Shown piece after piece: positions 53,389 to 61,441 of a stretch of DNA of 64,000 bases; position 1 is the stretch's first letter; every line of letters starts with the position of its first letter. Origin of the DNA: Streptomyces galbus (GTDB taxonomy: Bacteria > Actinomycetota > Actinomycetes > Streptomycetales > Streptomycetaceae); contig NZ_SZPR01000031.1 in NCBI RefSeq assembly GCF_005280195.1, positions 159,080 to 223,079 of the forward strand, written 5' to 3'. The notes beneath the pieces are model-generated. The model was not told the origin of the DNA. It saw only the letters and a list, made by a program, of their open reading frames with translations, and made no database searches. Both the position numbers and the translations under genes were made by a program.

Positions 53389-53994
53389 ATGAGCATCTTC
53401 GGCCGCAAGAGCGAGACCACCACCGCGACCCCCGCCACCGCCGTGAACGCGGACCTCGCCGCCCTCACCGGTGACTACACGATCGACCCGGCGCATTCCA
53501 CGATCGGTTTCGTCGCCCGGCACGCCATGGTCACCAACGTGAAGGGCAAGTTCACCGACTTCACCGGCTCGCTGCACCTGGACGGCTCCGACCCCGCGCG
53601 CTCCACCGCCACCCTCGACGTGCGGATGGACAGCATCGACACCGGGTCCGCCGACCGCGACGGCCACCTGAAGAGCGCCGACTTCTTCAAGACCGAGGAA
53701 TTCCCGACGATGACCTTCCGCTCCACCGGTGCGGAGGCCCTGGGCGGCGACGACTACCGCATCACCGGCGAGCTGAGCCTGCTCGGCGTGACCAGGCCGC
53801 TCACCATCGACCTGGAGTTCAACGGCGCCGCCAAGGACCCGTTCGGCAACGAGCGCGTCGGCTTCGAGGGCAAGGCCGAGATCCTGCGCTCCGACTGGGG
53901 CCTGACCTGGAACGCCGCGCTGGAGACGGGTGGCGTGCTGGTCTCCGACAAGATCAAGCTCACCTTCGACATCTCTGCGATCCGCGCCGCCTGA
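53389..53994 (+). CDS. YceI-family protein (polyisoprenoid-binding-like)
   Basis: The protein has 201 residues. A short N-terminal extension precedes the YceI lipocalin-like barrel: YTIDPAHSTIGFVARHAMVTNVKGKFTDFTG, SGSADRDGHLKS-like loop (TGSADRDGHLKSADFF), FRSTG, and ITGELSLLGVTRPLTIDLEF. YceI proteins bind long isoprenoid chains and appear in stress responses. No signal peptide, so cytoplasmic here. The ATG at 53389 has AAGGAG. Regulation by a palindromic operator at 53343 is likely. Confidence 0.92.
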   Translation: MSIFGRKSETTTATPATAVNADLAALTGDYTIDPAHSTIGFVARHAMVTNVKGKFTDFTGSLHLDGSDPARSTATLDVRMDSIDTGSADRDGHLKSADFFKTEEFPTMTFRSTGAEALGGDDYRITGELSLLGVTRPLTIDLEFNGAAKDPFGNERVGFEGKAEILRSDWGLTWNAALETGGVLVSDKIKLTFDISAIRAA

Positions 53995-54020
53995 CGCCGG
54001 CTGCGCCCGCGGCAGTACGA

Positions 54021-54060
54021 CGAGCGCCCGTTCCCCGCACCGCGGGGGGACGGGCGCTCG
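54021..54060. terminator. Bidirectional terminator hairpin
   Basis: The stem begins with 11 perfect pairs (CGAGCGCCCGT), then continues around a small bulge to an ACC loop. It lies between the convergent YceI and TPM-domain genes. Confidence 0.6.
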
Positions 54061-54084
54061 TCGTCGCACCGGCCCGGGCCGGTG

Positions 54085-55470
54085 TCAGAAGTCCCCGCCG
54101 CCCCCGCCGCCGAAGTCCCCGCCCCCGCCGAAGTCCCCGCCGCCTCCGCCGAAGCCGCCGAAGTCGCCGAAGTCACCGGGATCGAAGTCGGCGCCCGAGA
54201 CGTCGCCGCCCTGGTAGCCGCCGCCGAAGGTGTCGAAGTCGCCGTAGCCGGCGCCGTACGCGGCCGCGTAGGACGGCGTGGCCATCATGCTGCCCAGCAT
54301 CGTGCCGACCAGCAGGCCCGGCAGCAGACCGCCGCCGTAGCCGCCGAAGTAGCCGCCCGCCCAGGGGCCGTAGGCCGGGCCCGCGTCCCAGTAGGGGCGG
54401 CGGCCGAAGTCGCTGTCCACCTCGCGCACGGCCGGGTCGCGGCCGTCGGCCAGCCGGGTCGCGTCCGCCGCGCACACCGGGACCTCGCGGGCCGCGCCGC
54501 CGGGCGGGCTCCACACCGCGTCGGTGACCGAGGGGCCGTGCCGGGGGTCGAAGAAGCACGGCGGGCGCCGCTCGGGCAGGGGCCGGTGCTCGCGCCGGGC
54601 GGCCAGCCGGGCCAGCGAGAAGCGGCCGTCCTCCAGCGCCTCGGTGACCGCGCGGACCTCCTCGGGCCGGGCGGCGGCGGCCATGGCCGACTTGGCCCGG
54701 TCGTAGGCGTCCAGGGCGTGCTCGTAGTCGGCACGCATCGCGTCGTCGGCGCCCGGCTCTGCGGGGTGGAACTCCAGGCGGTCCAGCTCCTCGCCGAACG
54801 CGGTGATGTCCTCGTCGACGACCACCCGCAGCCGCTCCAGCGCCGCCCGCTGCTCCTGGGCGCGGCGCCGCCGGTTGCGGCTGACCAGGGCGTACGCGCC
54901 CGCGCCGCCCGCGACCAGGACCGCGGCGGTGGTGACCAGCGCGGTGGTGGAGATGCCGGTGCCGCCGGAGGTGCCCCAGCCGGAGGGCGCCGAGCCGCCC
55001 ATGTGGGCCACGGCCCGCTCGGTGAAGTCGGTGAGCTGGGTGGCCGCGTCGCCGTCGCCCTGGACGCTGGTCACGAGGTTGCGCACGGCCGCGTTCGGCA
55101 GCACGGAGGAGTCCGCGCGGGCGTCGAACCGGTCGCCGAGGCGGATCGCGTACACCCCGGTGATGCCGGTGGCGGTGCGCAGGTCGGTGAAGAGGTTCCG
55201 GGTCGGGTAGTCGGCGGGCAGGACGGCGACGAAGACGGGCTTGTCGGCGTCCTCGATGCGCTTCCGCAAGGCGTGCGCGTCCGCCTGCGACAGCTCGGCG
55301 GACGCGGCCGGGTCGACGTAGACCGGGCTCTCGCGCAGGGCCTCGGCGATCTGCGAGACGCTGGTGGCGGCAGCGGCGCGCGGGGCGCCCGCCGAGAGCA
55401 CGGTCAGCACGGCGAGCGCCAGCGCGGCCAGCAGCGCGCCCACGCTTCGGGCAGGAGTCGCGAGCCTCAT
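54085..55470 (-). CDS. TPM-domain membrane protein with Gly-rich tail
   Basis: The protein has 461 residues. A signal/TM segment (about 10-30) is followed by a domain at 38-160 (VYVDPAASAELSQ, DADKPVFVAVLPADYPTRNLF, GVYAIRLGDRF), resembling the TPM domain of membrane-associated phosphatase-like proteins. TM2 is at 175-196, followed by an Arg cluster (RNRRRR), and a cytoplasmic helical region with alternating acidic and basic helices. The last ~110 residues are Gly/Tyr/Phe/Asp-rich (GGGGGDFGGGGDF). Some TPM proteins assist photosystem or respiratory assembly; function here is unknown. The start is an ATG at 55470. The Gly tail DNA is a short-period repeat that could vary. Confidence 0.8.
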   Translation of the reverse strand: MRLATPARSVGALLAALALAVLTVLSAGAPRAAAATSVSQIAEALRESPVYVDPAASAELSQADAHALRKRIEDADKPVFVAVLPADYPTRNLFTDLRTATGITGVYAIRLGDRFDARADSSVLPNAAVRNLVTSVQGDGDAATQLTDFTERAVAHMGGSAPSGWGTSGGTGISTTALVTTAAVLVAGGAGAYALVSRNRRRRAQEQRAALERLRVVVDEDITAFGEELDRLEFHPAEPGADDAMRADYEHALDAYDRAKSAMAAAARPEEVRAVTEALEDGRFSLARLAARREHRPLPERRPPCFFDPRHGPSVTDAVWSPPGGAAREVPVCAADATRLADGRDPAVREVDSDFGRRPYWDAGPAYGPWAGGYFGGYGGGLLPGLLVGTMLGSMMATPSYAAAYGAGYGDFDTFGGGYQGGDVSGADFDPGDFGDFGGFGGGGGDFGGGGDFGGGGGGDF

Positions 55471-55544
55471 GACCCCGGACTACCCGGATATCGGGAAGCT
55501 ACCCGAAGGGCGCGAAACCGGGCGGATACCGCCCGGCGCGGTCG

Positions 55545-58500
55545 CTACGCGGCCCGGTAGGCCGCGGTCAGCTTGTCCACCGCCTTTCCGTAGTGTCCGG
55601 TCAGCAGCAGGTGGTCGGCCTCGGCGAAGGGGCGGGCGAGGGCGGCGGTGATGTGCTGCCCCGCCTTCTGCTGGACGATCAGCCGGGCCCGGGCGACCAG
55701 CGCGGCCCCGGTCCGGTCCGCGCCGGCGCGGTCGGCGGCCTCGGCCGCAGCGGCGAGCGCCTCGAGGGTGGCGGCGCCGCCCCGGGGCACCGGGGTGAGC
55801 GTGGTCAGGCCCCAGCCGTAGGGGAACTGCGGGTCGTAGGCGGTGTCACCGACGTTGATCGGAAGCTGCGCCTCCGACTTGGGCCAGGTGACGGGGAGCT
55901 GCCCGGTGAAGGGGCGGCGGCCGTACAGGACGTCGGCCACGCCCGCGCCCTCGGTGCCCGGCAGCCAGGAGGCGACCAGGGCGTCGATGCCGGGGAGCCG
56001 GTCGCCGAGGAGCTGGGGCCGGCCGGAGACGACCAGCACCACGCACTTCATCGCCCCGCACACCGTGTCCACGGCCTTCTGGTCGGCGGCGGACAGCCGC
56101 AGGTCGTGGCCGTTGCCCACGTCGCCGACGCCCTCGGCGTAGGGGGTCTCGCCGACGACGACCACGCCGACGTCGTGGCCGGCCGTGGGCGCGGAGGCGT
56201 CCTGGGAGTAGGTGACGTGGCCGCCGGCCGCGCGCATGCCCTGGAGGATCGTGGTGCCGGTGGTGACGGCGCCGGAGGAGCCCTGCCAGGTCAGGGTCCA
56301 GCCGCCGGACTGGTTGCCGATGTCGTCCGCGTTGGAGCCCGCGACGTAGACCCTCTGCGACGTCTTCAGCGGCAGCAGGCCGCCGTCGTTCTTCAGGAGC
56401 ACCTGCGACTCGGCGGCCGCGCGGCGGGCGACGGCGCGGTGCGCGGCGGAGCCGATGCCGGCGGCGCCGCGGGTGTCGGCGTAGGGGTGCTCGAACAGGC
56501 CGAGCCGGAACTTCTGGGTGAGGATCCGGGCGACCGCGTCGTCGACGCGCCGCTCGCTGACGCGTCCGGCCCGCACCTCGTCGGCCAGGGTGGTGGCGAA
56601 GTCCTTGTAGCCGTACGGGACCATCATCATGTCGACGCCCGCGGTGACGGCGGTGCGGACGTGCGCCGCGTAGTCGCCGGGGAGCTGGTCGATGGCGTTC
56701 CAGTCGCTGATGACGAAGCCGTCGAAGCCCATCCGGCCCTTGAGCACGCCGTTGATCATGTCGCCGCGGGCGTGCATCTTGACCGGGCCCCGTCCGTCGC
56801 CGGCGATGTCGAGCGAGGAGTACGACGGCATGACGGTGCCCACGCCCCGGTCGACGGCCTCCTGGTACGGCGCGAGGTGGACGGCCTCGAGCTGCTGCCG
56901 GGTGACCTCGGTGACGCCCTGGTCGATGGTGTAGGTGCCGGTGGTGGAGGAGCCGTAGGTGGTGCCGCCGTCGCCGACGAAGTGCTTGGCGGTGGCGAGG
57001 ACCTTGTCGGCGCGGTCCAGGTCGCTGCCGTCGGCGCGGCCCTGGAGGCCCTGGATGATCGTCTCCATCGACTCGACGAGGGCGGGGTCCTCGCCGAAGG
57101 ACTCGTAGGAGCGGCCCCAGCGTTCGTCGCGGGTGACGCACAGGCAGGGCGCGAAGTCCCAGGGCACGCCGGTGGCGCGGACCTCGGCCGCGGTCACCGC
57201 GCCGGTGCGCTGGACGAGGGCGGGGTCGCGGGTGGCGCCGAGACCGATGTTGTGCGGCATGACGGTGGCGCCGGCCAGGTTGTTGTGGCCGTGGACGGCG
57301 TCGACGCCGTAGACGAGCGGGATCTGGAAGCGGGTCGCCCGGGTCCGGAGCTGGAAGGCGTCGATCATCTTCGCCCAGGCGTCGGGGGTGTTGGGCGTGG
57401 GCGTGGAGCCGCCGCCGGAGAGCAGGGAGCCCAGGCCGTAGGCCGCGATGTCACCGGGTGCGCTCATGGCGCCGCGCTCCGCCTGGGTCATCTGGCCGGC
57501 CTTCTCCTCCAGGGACATCCGGGAGAGCAGGTCGGCGACGCGCCGCCGCACGGGCAGCTTGGCGTCCAGGTACGGCAGTCCGTGGGCGTCGACGACGACC
57601 TCGGGGTCCTCGGCGGGCGGCTTGGCGCCCGTGACCGTGAGCTTCAGCGGGATCGTCTCGGCGGGCTCGGCGGAGCGGTCCTTCAGGGTGTGGACGCGCA
57701 CGGTGCGGGTGGTGCCGGAGGGCGTGCCCGCGGGGAAGGTGAAGGTGCCGGAGACGGGGGTGTAGTCGGTGCCGGGGCGGGCGGTGCCGCCCGCGGTGCC
57801 GTAGGCGACCGTCACGGGCTGGTCGACGGGGGCCGCGCCGGTGGTGGTGAGGGTGACCTGCACGGTGGCGTCGCCGCCCTCCGCCACCGGGTGGACGGCC
57901 GCGTCGGTGGTGACGGCGGCGCGCAGCGACTGGTCGGCGGTGCCGTACAGCTCGACGCCGTCCACGGCGAACCGGCCCTTGACGCCGACGGGCAGGGTGA
58001 GGGCGTAGCCCCACATCTGCGTGAGCCCGAGGACGTGGTCGATGCCGCCGACGGGCTGGTAGTCGGTGCGGTAGACGAAGTCGGTGAAGGGCAGTTCGAC
58101 CTGTTTCCAGCCGGTGAAGTCGTCGGTGAACGAGGTCGTCCACAGCTCGGAGGCCTCGCCGTGGGCGCCGCCGTCCTTGATCTCGAAGGCGATCTTCCTG
58201 CCGGTGCCCTGGCCCTCCCACCACAGGCGCACGCCCCGGTGGGCGGACCAGTCGTGGGCGGGCCGGTCCGCGGCGAAGTCGTGGGTGAAGCCGCCGTAGC
58301 CGCTGATGTCGTAGGTGCCGGTGAGGACCTTCTCGCCCTCGGGGGCGTCGGGGCGCGCGGTGAGCTGCAGGGCGGGCGGGTCGTCGCTGTCGCCGCCCCA
58401 GGTGAAGATGCCCTCGGCGGGCTGGGCGGCGAACGGCACCTCGCCCTCGAAGCGGTCGACGGCGACCGCCGGCGGGTCGGCGGCCGCCCGGGACACGGCC

Positions 58501-58556
58501 GGGGTGAGCAGTGCGGCGCACAGGGCGGTGGAGACGAGCAGGGCGGTTCTTGGCAT
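55545..58556 (-). CDS. Secreted GH3 beta-glucosidase with N-terminal carbohydrate-binding and Calx-beta modules
   Basis: The protein has 1003 residues. Signal peptide 1-26. Residues about 35-210 are a beta-sandwich binding-type module (FTWGGDSDDPPALQL, WEGQGTGRKIAFEIKDGG), then a Calx-beta-like module near 225-315 (PVTVAYGTAGGTARPGTDYTPVSGTFTFPAGT). The GH3 catalytic domains follow: MSLEEKAGQMTQAERG, GVDAVHGHNNL, and the nucleophile Asp618 in FVISDWNAID. The C-terminal domain has LPVTWPKS, and a helical tail closes the protein. It probably hydrolyses beta-1,3/1,4-glucan oligomers outside the cell. The ATG at 58556 has GGGAAGG. It is divergent from the GH30 gene over 141 bases, implying shared control. 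Confidence 0.92.
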   Translation of the reverse strand: MPRTALLVSTALCAALLTPAVSRAAADPPAVAVDRFEGEVPFAAQPAEGIFTWGGDSDDPPALQLTARPDAPEGEKVLTGTYDISGYGGFTHDFAADRPAHDWSAHRGVRLWWEGQGTGRKIAFEIKDGGAHGEASELWTTSFTDDFTGWKQVELPFTDFVYRTDYQPVGGIDHVLGLTQMWGYALTLPVGVKGRFAVDGVELYGTADQSLRAAVTTDAAVHPVAEGGDATVQVTLTTTGAAPVDQPVTVAYGTAGGTARPGTDYTPVSGTFTFPAGTPSGTTRTVRVHTLKDRSAEPAETIPLKLTVTGAKPPAEDPEVVVDAHGLPYLDAKLPVRRRVADLLSRMSLEEKAGQMTQAERGAMSAPGDIAAYGLGSLLSGGGSTPTPNTPDAWAKMIDAFQLRTRATRFQIPLVYGVDAVHGHNNLAGATVMPHNIGLGATRDPALVQRTGAVTAAEVRATGVPWDFAPCLCVTRDERWGRSYESFGEDPALVESMETIIQGLQGRADGSDLDRADKVLATAKHFVGDGGTTYGSSTTGTYTIDQGVTEVTRQQLEAVHLAPYQEAVDRGVGTVMPSYSSLDIAGDGRGPVKMHARGDMINGVLKGRMGFDGFVISDWNAIDQLPGDYAAHVRTAVTAGVDMMMVPYGYKDFATTLADEVRAGRVSERRVDDAVARILTQKFRLGLFEHPYADTRGAAGIGSAAHRAVARRAAAESQVLLKNDGGLLPLKTSQRVYVAGSNADDIGNQSGGWTLTWQGSSGAVTTGTTILQGMRAAGGHVTYSQDASAPTAGHDVGVVVVGETPYAEGVGDVGNGHDLRLSAADQKAVDTVCGAMKCVVLVVSGRPQLLGDRLPGIDALVASWLPGTEGAGVADVLYGRRPFTGQLPVTWPKSEAQLPINVGDTAYDPQFPYGWGLTTLTPVPRGGAATLEALAAAAEAADRAGADRTGAALVARARLIVQQKAGQHITAALARPFAEADHLLLTGHYGKAVDKLTAAYRAA

Positions 58557-58697
58557 GGACCTTCCCTCGACTCTCTGGTTCACTCTGGCTCGAGCAGTTC
58601 ACTCATGACTTAGATCACATCGTGAGTTAACAACCTCCGAGACTTAACCAAGCCGCCGCAGACCCGTCAAGACGTCCCGTCAGAAGGGCATGCACCG
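58557..58697. promoter_or_regulatory. Divergent control region of the GH3/GH30 pair
   Basis: Three related motifs occur: TGACTTAGA (about 58606), TGAGTTAAC (about 58622) and AGACTTAAC (about 58639). Such repeats could bind a sugar-responsive regulator. The known 14-bp CebR palindrome is absent. No -35/-10 pair was assigned with confidence. Confidence 0.3.
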
Positions 58698-60563
58698 ATG
58701 AGACGATCCCCCCACACCCTCCGGCTGCTGCTCGCGGCCGGGCTCGCCCTGGCCGGGCTGAGCGCCACCGGCCCCGCCGCGCACGCCTCCGGCGAACAGG
58801 TCACCGCGTACCTCACCACCACCGACGACGACGCCGGACGGCACGTGGTGCGCGGCCTGCAGGCGCAGGCGCCGTTCGCCTTCCAGTCCGGCACCGGGGG
58901 CGGCGGCGAGAACATCACCGTCGACGAGAACACCGGGTACCAGACCTTCACCGGCGGCGGCGCGTCCTTCACCGACACCGCGGCCTGGCTGATGAACAGC
59001 AGCGGCGCGCTGTCGCAGGCCACCCGGGACGCCACGATGCGCAAGCTGTTCTCCCCGACCGACGGCATCGGCCTGTCGTTCCTGCGCAACCCCATGGGCG
59101 CGTCCGACCTGGCCCGCTTCGGCTACACCTACGACGACGTGCCGGCCGGGCAGAGCGACCCGTCCCTGGCGAAGTTCTCCATCGCCCACGACCTGGCCGA
59201 CGTCGTCCCGCTGACCCGGCAGGCGCTCCAGCTCAACCCGTCCCTGACCGTGATGGCCTCCCCGTGGACGGCGCCGGCCTGGATGAAGGACAGCGGCTCG
59301 CTCAACGGCGGCTGGCTGAAGGCCGAGGACTACGGGGCCTACGCCTCCTACTTCGTGAAGTACCTCCAGGCCTACCGCGACCAGGGCGTCCCGGTCGCGT
59401 ACGTCACCGCGCAGAACGAGCCGACCTGCTGCTCGGGCTACCCGTCGATGAGCTGGAACGCGAGCGGGCTGGCGTACTTCACCAAGAGCGAGCTGCTGCC
59501 CAAGCTCCAGGCGGCGGGCCTGTCCACCAAGGTCCTCGCGCACGACTGGAACTGGGACACCTACGACGCCTACGCGGCCCAGACCGTGGACGACGCGGCG
59601 GTGCGCAACCACCCCAACTTCGGCGGCATCGCCTGGCACGGCTACGGCGGCGACATCGCCAAGCAGACCGCGGTGCACAACCAGTACCCGGGGCTGGACG
59701 CCTTCGGCACCGAGCACTCCGGCGGCACCTGGATCGCCAACCAGCAGCGCGAGGACATGTCCAACATCATCGACTACACCCGCAACTGGGCGAAGTCGGT
59801 GACCAAGTGGTCCCTCGCGGTGGACCAGAACCGCGGCCCGCACAACGGGGGCTGCGGCACCTGCAGCGGCCTGATCACCGTGCACAACGGGGACGGGGCG
59901 AGCGGGACCGTCGACTACACCGTCGAGTACTACACGATGGGCCACCTGACGAAGTTCGTGCGGCCCGGCGCCCAGCGGATCGCGTCCACCGCCTCGTCCG
60001 CCGTGCCCAACGTCGCCTGGCGCAACCCCGACGGCTCCAAGGCGCTCATCGCGTACAACGACTCCGTCTCCGCCCGCACGGTCACGCTCAACTGGGGCGG
60101 CCAGCACGCCACCTACTCCCTGCCCGGCAGGACGTCGGCCACCTTCACCTGGTCCGGGACGCAGTCCGGCGGGGGCGGGCAGAGCGGCGCGTTCGTGGGA
60201 CTGGCGGGCAAGTGCCTCGACGTGGCGGGCGGCGCCACGGCCAACGGGACCGCGGTGCAGCTCTACGACTGCAACGGCTCGGCGGCCCAGCGCTGGACCG
60301 TGCAGGCCGACGGCTCGGTCCAGGCCCTCGGCAAGTGCCTCGACGTGGCCTCCGCCTCGACCGCCGACGGGGCCAAGGTGCAGCTCTACGACTGCAACGG
60401 CACCGGCGCGCAGCGCTGGTCGTACAACGCGGCGACCGGCGACGTGGTGAACACCGCGGCGAACAAGTGCCTGGACGTCACGGACAACTCCTCGGCCAAC
60501 GGGGCCCGCGCCCAGATCTGGTCGTGCACCGGGGCCGCCAACCAGAAGTGGGCCCTGCGCTAG
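58698..60563 (+). CDS. Secreted GH30 glucanase with C-terminal ricin-type (CBM13) domain
   Basis: The protein has 621 residues. Signal peptide 1-30. The GH30 (beta/alpha)8 barrel plus side beta-sandwich spans about 60-480: FTGGGASFTDTAAWLMNS, LSFLRNPMGASD, the acid/base Glu241 in VTAQNEPT, and the nucleophile Glu339 in FGTEHSGG. A Gly/Gln/Ser linker leads to a ricin B-type trefoil (about 497-621) with repeated KCLDV and QLYDCNG units. The likely activity is beta-1,6-glucanase or a related glucosylceramidase-like hydrolase on fungal wall glucan. Start ATG 58698 with AGAAGGGC upstream. Its stop codon lies in the 3-base target duplication of the MITE that follows. Confidence 0.93.
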   Translation: MRRSPHTLRLLLAAGLALAGLSATGPAAHASGEQVTAYLTTTDDDAGRHVVRGLQAQAPFAFQSGTGGGGENITVDENTGYQTFTGGGASFTDTAAWLMNSSGALSQATRDATMRKLFSPTDGIGLSFLRNPMGASDLARFGYTYDDVPAGQSDPSLAKFSIAHDLADVVPLTRQALQLNPSLTVMASPWTAPAWMKDSGSLNGGWLKAEDYGAYASYFVKYLQAYRDQGVPVAYVTAQNEPTCCSGYPSMSWNASGLAYFTKSELLPKLQAAGLSTKVLAHDWNWDTYDAYAAQTVDDAAVRNHPNFGGIAWHGYGGDIAKQTAVHNQYPGLDAFGTEHSGGTWIANQQREDMSNIIDYTRNWAKSVTKWSLAVDQNRGPHNGGCGTCSGLITVHNGDGASGTVDYTVEYYTMGHLTKFVRPGAQRIASTASSAVPNVAWRNPDGSKALIAYNDSVSARTVTLNWGGQHATYSLPGRTSATFTWSGTQSGGGGQSGAFVGLAGKCLDVAGGATANGTAVQLYDCNGSAAQRWTVQADGSVQALGKCLDVASASTADGAKVQLYDCNGTGAQRWSYNAATGDVVNTAANKCLDVTDNSSANGARAQIWSCTGAANQKWALR

Positions 60564-60722
60564 GGGATGTCTCGTCGGTCAGGCCGGATCAGGGAGCGGC
60601 GCCCGGTGCCGTGCATCGCAAGGCGGAGGAGGGCGGCGATGCGGAGCATCGCCAACCGACGACAACGCGGCGAGGCGCGGCACCGGACGCCGCGAGCCCG
60701 GCCTGACCGACGAGACACCCCC
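60563..60722. mobile_element. 160-bp MITE-like inverted-repeat element
   Basis: Terminal inverted repeats of 25 bases (60563-60587 and 60698-60722) match with one mismatch. Inner arms 60596-60611 and 60678-60693 pair with one mismatch, and a central hairpin GGCGATGC-GGA-GCATCGCC (60635-60653) gives a nearly full-length foldback. CTAG flanks both ends (60560-60563 and 60722-60725), a likely target duplication of IS5-type transposases. It encodes no protein. The left duplication supplies the GH30 stop (TAG). The transposase is not in the window. Confidence 0.75.
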
Positions 60723-60801
60723 TAGGGGGATGTCCCGTCCCCGGGCCTGGACCGCACCCGGCCGGTTACCCTGACCGGGACGTCCGCACCGGGAGGCCGG
60801 G

Positions 60802-61416
60802 ATGACCACCGCACAGGATCTGCTGATCGTCGCGTTGGACGAGCCGTCCAGCCGGCCCGTCGCCCAGGGCGACCTCTCGCTCGCCCTCGCCGGCGCGGAG
60901 GTCCTCGACCTCCTGGACGCCGGGGCGCTCTCGCTGGACGGCGACCGGCTCGTGCCGTTCGGCGAGCGCCCGACCGGGGACCCGCTGCTGGACGAGGCGC
61001 GCGCCTCGCTGGTGCGGGAGGAGCCGTACGAGACGGTCGAGGACTGGCTGTGGCGCCGGGGCAACGGCCTGGCCGCCCGGTACGCCACCGCGCTGGAGGA
61101 GGAGGGCCGCCGGGCCGGAGCGCCCCGGCGGCTGCTGCCCCGGCTCGGCGGCCGGACGGAGCGGGCCGACTCCGCCGCCCGGCACCGCGCGGGCGAGCGC
61201 TGGGCGGTGCGCGAGCCGGTCCTCGCCACGCTGGCGGCGACCCTCGGCATCCAGGAGGCACCGGTCGGCGCCCCCGACGACGCCGACCCGGCGGAGGGGA
61301 ACGCGCTCACGCTGGTGTCGGCCACCGTCGAGGACGCCCTGACGGAACTCGAGGCGGTACGGCAGCGGCGGCGCATCGAGGACGACGCCTTCGCCAACGT
61401 CTGGCGCGCCCCCTGA
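60802..61416 (+). CDS. GOLPH3/GPP34-family protein
   Basis: The protein has 204 residues. The segment DLLIVALDEPSSRPVAQGDLSLALAGAEVLDLLDAGALSLDGDRLVP (residues 6-52) is the GPP34 signature of eukaryotic Golgi phosphoprotein 3 (PI4P binding). The remainder is helical, with LEEEGRRAGAPRRLLPRLGG. In actinobacteria the family is abundant but its role, possibly lipid or membrane trafficking, is undefined. Start ATG 60802; it ends 25 bases before the convergent cimA stop. Confidence 0.9.
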   Translation: MTTAQDLLIVALDEPSSRPVAQGDLSLALAGAEVLDLLDAGALSLDGDRLVPFGERPTGDPLLDEARASLVREEPYETVEDWLWRRGNGLAARYATALEEEGRRAGAPRRLLPRLGGRTERADSAARHRAGERWAVREPVLATLAATLGIQEAPVGAPDDADPAEGNALTLVSATVEDALTELEAVRQRRRIEDDAFANVWRAP

Positions 61417-61441
61417 CGGACGCCGGCCGCCCGGGCGCGGG

